Counted from the first letter of the stretch, positions 8,576-17,700 are shown. The stretch is DNA of 37,654 nt from Schnuerera sp. xch1 (GCF_019931165.1 NZ_JAIOUP010000022.1:1-37654), one strand, 5' to 3'. Notes: generated by a model not told the origin, from the sequence alone. Numbers and translations are program-made.

Positions 8576-9941
8576 TGAAGAAATTATAAGATTATCCATG
8601 GAAGAAGGGCTAAAAGATTTAGGATATTGTGTAACTACTGCTGAAAATGGTGTAGATGCCTTAGAAAAAGTAAAAAAGTTTAAACCTCAGATAGTTTTTT
8701 TGGACATACGTTTGCCAGACAAAAATGGTCTAGAAATTCTGCCTGGAATAAAAAATATTGATAACGAAATAGAAGTAGTTATTATGACAGCATATGGAGA
8801 TATACAAACCGCAGTTAAGGCTATCAAACTTGGAGCTTTTCATTATATGAATAAGCCATTTGACTTACAAGAAGTTGATATTATCATAAAAAAAATCATT
8901 GATAATAAAAAATTGAAAAATAAAATTTATGCTTTAGAAAAGGAAAAACAATTAAATGATGAAACTATCTACGGAGAAAGTCCATTAATGCAAGATGTTT
9001 TTGAAAAAATTAAAATATTATCTAAAAATGATAATGTTACAGTTTTAATACAAGGTCAAACTGGCACAGGTAAAGAACTTGTAGCAAATGCAATTCATAA
9101 TAATAGCAATAGAAAGAATTCTGTTATGTTAAAGATAAATTGCGGATCTATTCCACCACCTCTTTTAGAGAGCGAGCTTTTCGGTTTTGAAAAAAATTCT
9201 TTTACAGGAGCTAATAATAGAAAAAAAGGGTTATTAGAAATTGCCGATGGTGGTACAGTTTTTCTAGATGAAATTGGAGAACTTTCATTAAAACTGCAAC
9301 CAAAATTATTAAGATTCCTTGAAGAAAGAAAATTTAAAAAAATCGGTGGTTTAGAAGATATTGAAGTAGATGTAAGAATAATAACTGCAACTAATAAGGA
9401 TTTAGAAAAAGCAGTAGCTAATAAAGAATTTAGGGAAGATTTATATTATAGACTAAATGTAATACCTATATTTCTACCACCTCTAAGAAAGCGAGGAAAA
9501 GATATCCTAATTTTAGCCAATAAATTTTTACAAAAATATAATAAAAAATATAGAAAAAGAATAAAAGGGTTTACTAAAAAAGCCGAAGACGTTCTATTGA
9601 AATACCCATGGCAAGGGAATGTAAGGGAGTTAAAAAATATAATTGAACGAATTGTTTTATTATTAGATTATGAGTACATTGATGTAGATCATCTACCTTT
9701 AAATATAAGTAGATCCGCTACCATAAATAGTGACAATCCAGAGGATAATCAATATAATCCGCAAAGTAGTATTTTTGATTTAAATTTTTCATTAGAAAAA
9801 GAAGTTGAAAGTTTAGAAATTAATTATATTAAACAAGCTCTTAAACTTAGCAATAACAACTATATAAAAGCTGCTGATATGTTAGGGATCAGTAGATTTG
9901 CCCTTAAGAGAAGAATTGAAAAGTATGGTTTAAAACAATAA
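8547..9941 (+). CDS. NtrC-family sigma-54-dependent response regulator
   Basis: A 464-residue activator with three domains. The receiver has acidic residues VDDEE (8-12) and phospho-acceptor D53 (FLDIRLPD). The AAA+ sigma-54 interaction domain has Walker A GQTGTGKE at about 170-177 and Walker B GGTVFLDEIGEL. The C-terminal Fis-type helix-turn-helix is at about 418-462 (AADMLGISRFALKRRIEKYG). The L1 loop reads NSFTGA at 217-222 instead of the usual GAFTGA. The ATG follows GGGGGTTGGTATC inside the kinase gene, giving a 29-base overlap. Its likely target is the sigma-54 promoter 150 bases downstream, in front of pxpA. The linkage is inferred from position, but few alternatives are visible. Confidence 0.95.
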   Translation: MKIRLLIVDDEEIIRLSMEEGLKDLGYCVTTAENGVDALEKVKKFKPQIVFLDIRLPDKNGLEILPGIKNIDNEIEVVIMTAYGDIQTAVKAIKLGAFHYMNKPFDLQEVDIIIKKIIDNKKLKNKIYALEKEKQLNDETIYGESPLMQDVFEKIKILSKNDNVTVLIQGQTGTGKELVANAIHNNSNRKNSVMLKINCGSIPPPLLESELFGFEKNSFTGANNRKKGLLEIADGGTVFLDEIGELSLKLQPKLLRFLEERKFKKIGGLEDIEVDVRIITATNKDLEKAVANKEFREDLYYRLNVIPIFLPPLRKRGKDILILANKFLQKYNKKYRKRIKGFTKKAEDVLLKYPWQGNVRELKNIIERIVLLLDYEYIDVDHLPLNISRSATINSDNPEDNQYNPQSSIFDLNFSLEKEVESLEINYIKQALKLSNNNYIKAADMLGISRFALKRRIEKYGLKQ

Positions 9942-9970
9942 TCTTAACTGCCACAATCTTTATTAACATA

Positions 9971-10013
9971 ATGAGCGATTAATGATTTTATGTGCATAAT
10001 CGCTCATTTTTTT
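9971..10013 (+). terminator. Rho-independent terminator after the regulator gene
   Basis: ATGAGCGATTA (9971-9981) pairs perfectly over 11 bp with TAATCGCTCAT (9997-10007) across a 15-base loop, followed by a T run. It ends the symporter-kinase-regulator transcript and insulates the sigma-54 promoter downstream. Confidence 0.9.
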
Positions 10014-10028
10014 GTGCTATTTTGCACA
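10013..10028. promoter_or_regulatory. Candidate enhancer (activator binding site) for sigma-54 promoter
   Basis: TGTGC-TATTTT-GCACA is a perfect 5-6-5 dyad centred about 96 bases upstream of the predicted transcription start, where NtrC-family activators normally bind. Another TGTGCA half site lies at 9991-9996 inside the terminator loop. That it binds the adjacent regulator is inference from position and symmetry. Confidence 0.6.
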
Positions 10029-10090
10029 CTTTTTTGCTAGATATAATATTATTTCGTTAGAATTTCAATGGTAGTATATAAAAAAATAAT

Positions 10091-10106
10091 TGGCACAATA
10101 ATTGCT
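10091..10106 (+). promoter_or_regulatory. Sigma-54 (-24/-12) promoter of the pxp operon
   Basis: TGGCAC (10091-10096), five bases, then TTGCT (10102-10106) matches the sigma-54 consensus TGGCACRNNNNTTGCW at every defined position. Transcription should start near 10117, leaving a leader of about 31 bases with AGGAGG eight bases before the pxpA ATG. The gene immediately upstream encodes a sigma-54 activator. Confidence 0.92.
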
Positions 10107-10147
10107 TTATTTATTAGCACATAGAAAAATATTAGGAGGTATATGAA

Positions 10148-10939
10148 ATGTATAAAATAGATTTAAACAGCGATATTGGTGAAAGTTTTGGAAATTATAA
10201 ATTGGGGCTTGACGAGGAAGTTGTAAGACATATCTCCTCCGCTAATATTGCTTGTGGATGGCATGCTGGCGACCCAATGATAATGGAAAAAACCATTAAT
10301 TTTGCTATCGAAAGCAATGTTTCCATAGGGGCTCACCCTGGACTTCCAGATTTAATAGGATTTGGAAGAAGAGAAGTAAAAATAACATCACAAGAAGCAA
10401 AAAACTACATTAAATATCAAATAGGTGCTCTCTGGGCGTTTGCACAAAGTAAAGGCGTAAAATTACAGCATGTGAAGCCACATGGCGCTTTATACAATAT
10501 GGCTGCAAAAGATTCAGAATTGGCAAGGGCTATCGCTGAGGGAATTTATGAGGTTGATAAAGATTTAATATTAGTAGGGTTGGCAAATAGCGAATTGACT
10601 AAAGCTGGCAAAGAAATTGGACTTAGAATAGCAAATGAAGTATTTGCTGATAGAGCTTATAATCCTGATGGGACATTAGTTTCTAGAAAAAAATTCGGCG
10701 CTGTTATTCATGATAAAAACCTTGCAATAAAGAACGTAATAAGAATGGTTAAAGAAGGGAAAATAGAAACTATCACTGGAGAAGATATTAGTATTCAAGC
10801 AGATACTATTTGTGTTCATGGAGATAATCCTCAAGCAGTATTATTTGTACAAGAAATAAGAAAAGCTTTAGAAAATGAAGATGTTCAAGTAGCGTCAATG
10901 AAAACACTGCTTATGGAGAGCATGTTGGCAACCAAATGA
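10148..10939 (+). CDS. pxpA: 5-oxoprolinase subunit PxpA (LamB/YcsF family)
   Basis: A 263-residue LamB/YcsF-family protein. With PxpB and PxpC it forms the bacterial ATP-dependent 5-oxoprolinase, which opens 5-oxo-L-proline to L-glutamate. Family motifs are [11 protein letters not shown] (residues 5-15), [11 protein letters not shown] (33-43), [15 protein letters not shown], and [10 protein letters not shown] near 117. AGGAGG lies eight bases before the ATG. The last few residues (SMLATK) are odd: the DNA encoding them belongs to a decayed second copy of the gene, where the GWHAGDP-coding segment is read in another frame. The original stop has apparently been lost and the tail is an artefact of the duplication junction. 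First gene of the sigma-54-driven operon. Confidence 0.94.
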   Translation: MYKIDLNSDIGESFGNYKLGLDEEVVRHISSANIACGWHAGDPMIMEKTINFAIESNVSIGAHPGLPDLIGFGRREVKITSQEAKNYIKYQIGALWAFAQSKGVKLQHVKPHGALYNMAAKDSELARAIAEGIYEVDKDLILVGLANSELTKAGKEIGLRIANEVFADRAYNPDGTLVSRKKFGAVIHDKNLAIKNVIRMVKEGKIETITGEDISIQADTICVHGDNPQAVLFVQEIRKALENEDVQVASMKTLLMESMLATK

Positions 10940-11135
10940 TAATGGAGAAAACCATTAATTCTGCTATTGAAGACAATGTTTCCATAGGAGAACCCTGGAC
11001 TTCCAGATTTAATAAGATTTGGAAGAAAATAAGTAAAATAAACATCACGAGAAGCAAAAAAATATATTAAATAAAAAGATTCGGAATTGGTAAGGGATAT
11101 CAAATGAAAATGTTTAAGTAACATCAATGAAAATA
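10916..11135 (+). pseudogene. Degraded tandem copy of pxpA
   Basis: Bases from about 10916 to 11070 closely match pxpA 10258-10420 (the [13 protein letters not shown] to GFGRR region) with scattered substitutions and small deletions that shift the frame. Shorter matches follow: one to pxpA around 10507-10535 (AAAGATTCRGAATTGG) and one to its 3' end around 10870-10905 (ATGTTYAAGTA, then ATCAATGAAAA or GTCAATGAAAA). The remnant therefore keeps three parts in the original order with two large internal deletions. No reading frame survives. It fills the gap between pxpA and the transporter gene. Confidence 0.88.
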
Positions 11136-11167
11136 TTTATAAAATAACATAATGAGGTGAAGAAATC

Positions 11168-12364
11168 ATGAATAAAACTGATAAAAAGAAAAATTTATCA
11201 ATACTTTTGGGAGCAGCTTTCTTAATGGCCACATCTGCCATAGGCCCCGGCTTTTTGACACAAAGTGCAACTTTTACAGAACAATATAAAGCAACCTTTG
11301 GATTTGTAATTTTAGTTACAATTGTTATGTCTCTTATTGCACAATTAAACGTTTGGAGAATAATTGGCGTTTCTAGATTAAGAGGACAGGATGTTGCTAA
11401 TAAAGTATTTAATGGCTTAGGATATTTTCTAGCCATTTTGGTTGCAATGGGTGGACTTGCTTTTAATATAGGAAATGTTGGAGGAGCAGCATTAGGTTTA
11501 AATGTATTATTTGATATTGATTTAAAAATTGCTGCAATTATTTCTGGAATAATTAGTATCATTATCTTCAGTTCAAAAAGAGCAGGTAGTATTATGGATA
11601 AATTCACACAAGTATTAGGTGGAGTTATGTTAATATTAATTGCATATGTTGCAGTAATATCACATCCTCCCGTTGGCAAGGTTATAAAAGAAACATTCAT
11701 GCCTTCCCAAATCCCTACATTAGCAATTTTAACACTAACAGGTGGAACTGTTGGTGGATATATTATTTTTTCAGGCGGACATAGACTTGTAGATGCAGAT
11801 ATAACAGGAGAAGAAAATTTACACAAAGTTAATAAATCAGCAATAACAGGAATAGGAATTGCAACGATTATAAGAATATTATTGCTTTTAGCAATTTTAG
11901 GCGTTATTTCTAATGGAAATTCATTAAATCCTAGCAACCCTGCAGCATCAGCATTTCAAATTTCAGCAGGTATCATAGGATATAAAATCTTTGGTATAGT
12001 ATTTTGCTCTGCTGCACTTACATCCATAGTTGGAGCTGCTTATACTTCTATATCCTTTTTAAAAACATTAAATAAATTCATAAATAAATATGAAAATAAA
12101 TGTATTATAGCATTTATCATAATTTCAACCTTAATTTTTATATTTGTAGGACAACCGGCAAAGGTATTAGTGATAGTAGGTTCTTTAAATGGCCTTATTT
12201 TACCTATCACATTAGCTACAATACTTGTAGCAAGCAAAAAACCGGATATCATTGGAGACTATAAACATTCCAAAGTTTTATTCATACTAGGCTGGATAGT
12301 GGTTGCCATTACAGCATATATGGGAATAACGTCACTTAGTGGAATTAAGCAATTATGGATATAA
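11168..12364 (+). CDS. NRAMP-fold membrane transporter of the pxp/YcsG type
   Basis: A 398-residue membrane protein with about 11 hydrophobic helices and NRAMP-like sequence, corresponding in position to ycsG in the Bacillus subtilis ycsFGI-kip operon. The helix-1 metal-binding motif of true NRAMP proteins (DPGN) reads GPGF here (residues 26-29). The helix-6 MPH motif is replaced by a GGTVGGYIIFSGGHR stretch (about 192-206). The usual metal ligands are therefore missing and divalent metal transport is doubtful. A role in moving 5-oxoproline or a related compound is an inference from the operon. GAGGTG lies before the ATG. A long minus-strand reading frame over this gene is only its antisense shadow. 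Confidence 0.85.
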   Translation: MNKTDKKKNLSILLGAAFLMATSAIGPGFLTQSATFTEQYKATFGFVILVTIVMSLIAQLNVWRIIGVSRLRGQDVANKVFNGLGYFLAILVAMGGLAFNIGNVGGAALGLNVLFDIDLKIAAIISGIISIIIFSSKRAGSIMDKFTQVLGGVMLILIAYVAVISHPPVGKVIKETFMPSQIPTLAILTLTGGTVGGYIIFSGGHRLVDADITGEENLHKVNKSAITGIGIATIIRILLLLAILGVISNGNSLNPSNPAASAFQISAGIIGYKIFGIVFCSAALTSIVGAAYTSISFLKTLNKFINKYENKCIIAFIIISTLIFIFVGQPAKVLVIVGSLNGLILPITLATILVASKKPDIIGDYKHSKVLFILGWIVVAITAYMGITSLSGIKQLWI

Positions 12365-12383
12365 AAAAGGGAGGCTTGATAAT

Positions 12384-13130
12384 ATGTATGACAAAGTTAA
12401 ATACCTTCCTGCTGGTGATAAAGCCTTAATTATAGAATTTGGGAATGAAATATCAATAGAAATAAATGCTAAAATAAGAAATGTTGTTAAATTTATAAAT
12501 GAAGCAAAAATCGAGGGAATAGAAGAAATAGTGCCAACATACAGATCCATTCAATTATTATACAACCCATTAAAAATAAGTTATTCTAAACTAATAGAAA
12601 AAGTTGATATTTTATATAACAAGCCTATAGAAAACAAAGAGGATAATATTCGGATTTTTAAAATTCCAACTCTGTATGGAAATGAATATGGACCTGATAT
12701 AAATTATGTTGCAGAACATAATCATTTAACATTAGAAGAAGTCATAAAAATTCATACGCGTACAGATTATCTTGTATATATGCTAGGATTTACTCCAGGA
12801 TTTACTTATTTAGGAGGCATGAGTGAAAGAATAGCTACTCCAAGATTGTCATCACCACGTACAAAAATTCCTGCGGGATCAGTAGGAATTGCTGGTTCTC
12901 AAACTGGAATGTACCCTTCTGAGACACCTGGCGGTTGGCAACTTATTGGTAGAACCCCACTTAGGCTATATGCCCCTAATAGAGAACCCCCCGTTTTTTT
13001 GAATGCAGGCGACTATGTAAGATTTGTATCAATTACTGAAGAAGAATATAAAGATATTCAAAAACAAGTGGAAGAAGATAATTATAAAGTAAAAGTTATA
13101 ACTCCTGAAAGAGGTGAACACGATGACTAA
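12384..13130 (+). CDS. pxpB: 5-oxoprolinase subunit PxpB (KipI family)
   Basis: A 248-residue KipI/PxpB homologue. The conserved C-terminal cyclophilin-like segment holds YMLGFTPGFTYLGG, the GSVGIAGSQTGMYPSETPGG stretch and GRTPLRLY. It is the partner of PxpC in the 5-oxoprolinase complex. In Bacillus the homologue was first described as an inhibitor of the sporulation kinase KinA, so that name may appear in databases. I set the start at the ATG at 12384, nine bases after GGGAGG; an in-frame GTG 45 bases upstream lies inside the transporter gene and has no ribosome site. pxpC begins inside its last eight bases. Confidence 0.94.
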   Translation: MYDKVKYLPAGDKALIIEFGNEISIEINAKIRNVVKFINEAKIEGIEEIVPTYRSIQLLYNPLKISYSKLIEKVDILYNKPIENKEDNIRIFKIPTLYGNEYGPDINYVAEHNHLTLEEVIKIHTRTDYLVYMLGFTPGFTYLGGMSERIATPRLSSPRTKIPAGSVGIAGSQTGMYPSETPGGWQLIGRTPLRLYAPNREPPVFLNAGDYVRFVSITEEEYKDIQKQVEEDNYKVKVITPERGEHDD

Positions 13131-14166
13131 TATAAAGGTTTTAAAGGGAGGATTTTTCACAACGATACAAGATATAGGGCGATGGGGTTATCAGAATATT
13201 GGGATGCCTGTCGCAGGAGTTATGGATAATTTCTCATATAGAGTTGCTAATTATCTTGTTGGTAATAGCGAGAGGGAAGCAGTATTAGAGGTAACCTTTT
13301 TAGGCCCTAAGTTGAAATTTCTAGAAGATATGGTAATTGCAATAACCGGGGCTGGTATGAATCCTAAAGTAAACGACACTGAAATTTCAATGTGGAAAAG
13401 CTTTAAAGTTTCAAAAGGTGATGTATTATCTCTTGGAGCAGCAACTACTGGAATTAGAAGCTATATTGCCTTTGGTGGAAAGATAGATGTGGAACCTGTA
13501 AATAGCAGTAAATCTACTTATGCAAAGTCAGGAATTGGCGGTTTTAAAGGAAGAAGACTCCTAGATAACGATGGATTAAATATAAAAGTCTTTAATAATA
13601 GAAGCCCAGATAGATATTTAGATAAAAAATATATTCCTGAATATAGTAAAAAGAATATTATAAGAGTAATTCTAGGTCCACAAGATGATTATTTTACAGA
13701 GGAGGGACTGAATTCATTTTTTAATCCTAAAGGTTACAAGATAACTAATCAGTCTGATAGAATGGGATATAGGCTAGAAGGTGAAATTATTGAACATAAG
13801 GAAAAAGCTGATATAATTTCAGATGGAACTGTATTTGGTTCCATACAAGTACCAGCAAATAAACAACCTATTATTTTAATGGCCGACAGACAGACAACTG
13901 GTGGATATACTAAAATTGCTACAGTCATATCTTCAGACCTGCCTAAACTCGCTCAAATGAGCAGTGGCGACGAAATTATATTCAAAAAGGTATCTGTAAA
14001 AGAATCTCATAAGATATATAGAGAATTTGAGCACAAATTATCTATAATTAAAGACGAAATTTCTAAAACCCAAAAAATACGATATCACAAAATTGGCCCT
14101 CTAAGAAAAATGAAAATTACAATAAACGGAATTAATTATATAGTGGACGTACAAGAGGTTAAATAA
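13123..14166 (+). CDS. pxpC: 5-oxoprolinase subunit PxpC (KipA, biotin-carboxylase-like)
   Basis: A 347-residue PxpC/KipA protein of the allophanate-hydrolase C-domain/KipA fold. Recognisable segments are GFFTTIQDIGRWGYQNIGMP (residues 9-28), GVMDNFSYRVANYLVGN, and the late QSDRMGYRLEG and ADRQTTGGYTKIATV. It works with PxpA and PxpB to hydrolyse 5-oxoproline at the cost of ATP. The ATG at 13123 has AGAGGTG six bases upstream and overlaps the pxpB stop (ATGACTAA), so translation of the pair is coupled; a GTG nine bases earlier overlaps that ribosome site and is unlikely. A gap of 84 bases with no obvious promoter or strong terminator separates it from the thioesterase gene. Confidence 0.94.
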   Translation: MTNIKVLKGGFFTTIQDIGRWGYQNIGMPVAGVMDNFSYRVANYLVGNSEREAVLEVTFLGPKLKFLEDMVIAITGAGMNPKVNDTEISMWKSFKVSKGDVLSLGAATTGIRSYIAFGGKIDVEPVNSSKSTYAKSGIGGFKGRRLLDNDGLNIKVFNNRSPDRYLDKKYIPEYSKKNIIRVILGPQDDYFTEEGLNSFFNPKGYKITNQSDRMGYRLEGEIIEHKEKADIISDGTVFGSIQVPANKQPIILMADRQTTGGYTKIATVISSDLPKLAQMSSGDEIIFKKVSVKESHKIYREFEHKLSIIKDEISKTQKIRYHKIGPLRKMKITINGINYIVDVQEVK

Positions 14167-14250
14167 ACAATAGTACTTGTTTTACTTTATAATATCTATA
14201 GCGAATCAAGTCTACTATATTTATATTTCTAGAGATAGGAGGAAACAAAA

Positions 14251-14649
14251 ATGATAAACCACAAAATAAGGAAAGGAATTTCAAAAACCATTAGTATAGA
14301 AACAAGACCTTCTGATGCTTATGTATCAAACATAGCTACAATAGATTATCTTCTATCGACTCCTGCTCTTCTTTCGATGATTATTGATGGAAGTTGCGAG
14401 TTGCTCCACAATTTAATTCCAAGTGAATACACTACTGTTAGATATAGTATAGAATTATCCCATATAAATCCAACACTGATTGGTGAAACAATCACAATTA
14501 CCGTGAAAAAAGTAAAAGATCAGAAAATATTTTTGGACATTGTAGGCAATGATCCAAGTGGTTTAGTTTGCTCAGGTAAATATGAAAGAGTCATTGTTGA
14601 TAAACATAAACTCATGGAAAAAGCATGCAGGAGATTAAGTCCTATATAA
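14251..14649 (+). CDS. FlK-like hotdog-fold thioesterase
   Basis: A 132-residue single-domain protein resembling fluoroacetyl-CoA thioesterase FlK and related hotdog proteins. It shares the STPALLSMI helix (36-44), a histidine followed by PTxxG (H71 to G78, as around FlK H76) and GKYERVIVDKHKLMEKA at the end. FlK uses T42, E50 and H76. Here T37 and H71 align, but the glutamate position reads I45, with D46 next to it, so catalysis may differ or be lost. A TAGGAGG ribosome site supports the start. It is the last gene before a strong bidirectional terminator and so probably belongs to the sigma-54 operon. An acyl-CoA substrate linked to oxoproline catabolism is not obvious. Confidence 0.78.
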   Translation: MINHKIRKGISKTISIETRPSDAYVSNIATIDYLLSTPALLSMIIDGSCELLHNLIPSEYTTVRYSIELSHINPTLIGETITITVKKVKDQKIFLDIVGNDPSGLVCSGKYERVIVDKHKLMEKACRRLSPI

Positions 14650-14721
14650 TGGTTATAAATTATCTTTTTTATAATTTCCATTTTCGATATACTCATTAAG
14701 CTTTCATTAAAGGATAAAATT

Positions 14722-14773
14722 AATGAATAATAAAAAGGTAGAGATTAAAATCTCTACCTTTTTATTATTCATT
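14722..14773. terminator. Perfect 25-bp bidirectional terminator
   Basis: AATGAATAATAAAAAGGTAG (14722 onward, arm to 14746) and its exact complement at 14749-14773 form a 25-bp stem with an AA between the arms. A and T runs flank the GC-containing core, so it can stop transcription from both the thioesterase gene and the convergent PFOR gene. Confidence 0.95.
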
Positions 14774-14776
14774 ATA

Positions 14777-17700
14777 TTACTCAGCTGTTACTGTTCTCTC
14801 TTCAGCCATCTTCTTGTATTTTTCGTATCTTTCTTTAGCATCTTGTTCTGCTGCTTTGAATAGATCATCAGCTAACTCTGGGAAAGTACGTCTTAATGAA
14901 GTATATCTTACTTCTGTATTTATGAAATCCATAAATGGTTCTTTAGGTTCTTTTGAATCTAGAACAAATGGATTCTTGCCTTCCTCTTTACGTCTTGGGT
15001 CGAATCTATATAGATGCCAATATCCAGTATCAACAGCTTTCTTTTCTTGAGCAACACTAGTTCCCATACCTGATCTAATACCATGATTTATACATGGCGC
15101 ATAAGCAATCACTATGGATGGACCATCATAGGATTCTGCTTCTTTTAATGCTTTTACTAATTGATTCATATTTGCTCCTAAAGCAACTTGTGCAACATAT
15201 ACGTATCCATATGATGCAGCAATCATACCTAAGTCTTTCTTTCTAACCTTCTTACCTGATGCTGCAAACTTAGCTACAGCTGCTGTTGGAGTAGCCTTAG
15301 ATGATTGACCACCTGTATTGGAATATACTTCTGTATCAAATACTAATACATTTACATTTTCTCCAGAAGCTAATACGTGGTCTAATCCACCGAATCCAAT
15401 ATCATAAGCCCAACCGTCTCCACCATAGATCCATACGGATTTCTTAACTAGATAGTCTTTTAATTCTTTAATCTCTTTAAGAATTGTATTTCCCTTTTCA
15501 CTTGATATTTTCTTATCTAGTTTTGGAAGGATAGCTCCTGCTGCAGCTTTAGATGCTTTAGCGTCATCTTTCCCTTCTAACCATGCATTAAATGCTTCAT
15601 TTAATTCGTCATCTATATTTAACTCTACAAACTGTTTCATTAAGTCTCCCAGCTTGCTTCTTAACTTCTTAACTGCTACTGCCATACCATATCCATACTC
15701 TGCATTATCTTCAAATAAGGAATTTGCCCAAGCAGGTCCTTTACCTTCCTTATTAGTACAATATGGAGTTGCTGGTGCACTAGCTCCCCAGATAGATGAA
15801 CAACCAGTTGCATTCGCTATTATCATCCTATCTCCAAATAATTGTGTTACAAGTTTAGCATATGGTGTCTCACCACATCCAGCACATGCTCCTGAGAATT
15901 CTAATAATGGTTGCTTAAATTGACTACCTTTAACAGTAGTATCTGACATTAGATCATTTTTAGGCTCTATCTTTTCTACTGCATAATCCCAGTTTTCTGA
16001 TTCTACTTCGTATTGTTCTTCAAATGGTTTCATAACTAATGCCTTTTCCTTAGCTGGACATATATTAGCACAAACTCCACATCCAGTACAATCTAACGTA
16101 GATACTTGCATTCTATATTCTAATCCTTCTAAGCCTTTACCTATAGCTTTCTTAGTTTCAAAAGCTTCTGGTGCATTATTCTTCTCCTCTTCATTTAATA
16201 TGAATGGTCTTATTGCAGCATGAGGACATGATAAAGCACATTGATTACATTGAATACATTTATCAATTTGCCATTCTGGTACATTTACAGCCACACCACG
16301 TTTTTCATATGCAGCTGTTCCATGTGGGAATGATCCATCTTCTCTTCCTACAAAAGTGCTAACAGGAAGTTTGTCTCCTTTTTTCTTGTTCATTATATTT
16401 GCAACATTTTCGATGAATTCTGGTAATTCTTTTGTAGCTGCTGCCTGTTCATCTTCTGCATTCTTCCATGAATCTGGAATATTAACTTTAACCAATGCAT
16501 CAATTCCCTTTTCTACAGCTTCATAGTTCATATTAACTATGTCATCACCTTTTTTACCATATGTTTTCTTTATAGAATCTTTTAGATGTTTAATAGCATC
16601 ATCTATAGGTATAACATTGGATAATTTGAAGAATGCAGATTGCATAACCATATTAATTCTTCCACCTAATCCGATTTCGCTTGCTATCTTTGTTGCATCT
16701 ATAGTATAGAAATCTATATTATGTTCTGCTATATATCTCTTCAATGAAGCTGGTAAGTTTTCTTCTAATTCATCTTCACTCCAATTACAGTTTAGAAGGA
16801 ATGTTCCTCCATCTTTCAATCCATCTATTAAATCATATTGATTTACATAGGATTGTTTTGAACACGAAATAAAGTCTGCTTGATCAATTAGATAAGTCGA
16901 TTTAATTGGCTCACGACCAAATCTTAGATGAGATACTGTAACTCCACCAGACTTTTTACTGTCATAATCAAAATATCCTTGTGCATACATATCAGTATCG
17001 TCACCTATAATCTTAATAGCACTCTTATTTGCTCCAACTGTACCATCAGAACCAAATCCCCAGAATTTGCACCTAATTGTTCCTTCCGGTGTGGTATTTA
17101 TATTCTCTTTTACTTCTAATGATGTATTTGTAATGTCATCTATAATTCCTACAGTAAATCTATCCTTTGGTTTTTCTTCATTTAGATTGTCAAATACAGC
17201 TTTTATTTGTGATGGTGTAGTATCTTTTGAACCTAATCCATATCTTCCACCAACGATTACAGGTTTTTCATCCTTATCATAGAATATGTTCTTTATGTCT
17301 AAGTGTAGAGGTTCTGCTACTGCTCCTTTTTCCTTAGTCCTATCAAGAACAGCTATTTTTTTAACAGTATTAGGTAGTACATCAAAGAAATGTTTTTCTG
17401 AGAATGGTCTATAAAGATGAACTTTAAGAACTCCTACTTTTTCACCTTGTTTCATTAAATAGTCAACTGTTTCTTCAATCGTTTCTGTAACTGAACCCAT
17501 AGCAACTATTACTCTTTCAGCTTCTGGGTCCCCATAATAGTTGAATAGTTTATATTCTCTACCTGTTATCTTATTTATTTCTTTCATATAGTCCTCTACA
17601 ATATTAACTATATTTTCATAATATGGGTTTGCTGATTCTAATGCTTGGAAATAAATATCTGGATTTTGTGCCGTTCCCTTTGTATATGGACGTTCTGGAT

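Noticed and set aside
11137-11937. A 266-codon minus-strand reading frame over the NRAMP-like gene
   Set aside because: It lies entirely antisense to a well-supported membrane-protein gene in the same operon as pxpA-pxpC. Its proline- and isoleucine-rich translation is what antisense of such a gene gives.
14165-14182. AAACAA-TAGTAC-TTGTTT dyad after pxpC as a terminator or operator
   Set aside because: It is short and AT-rich, with no T run after a strong stem; it may be chance.
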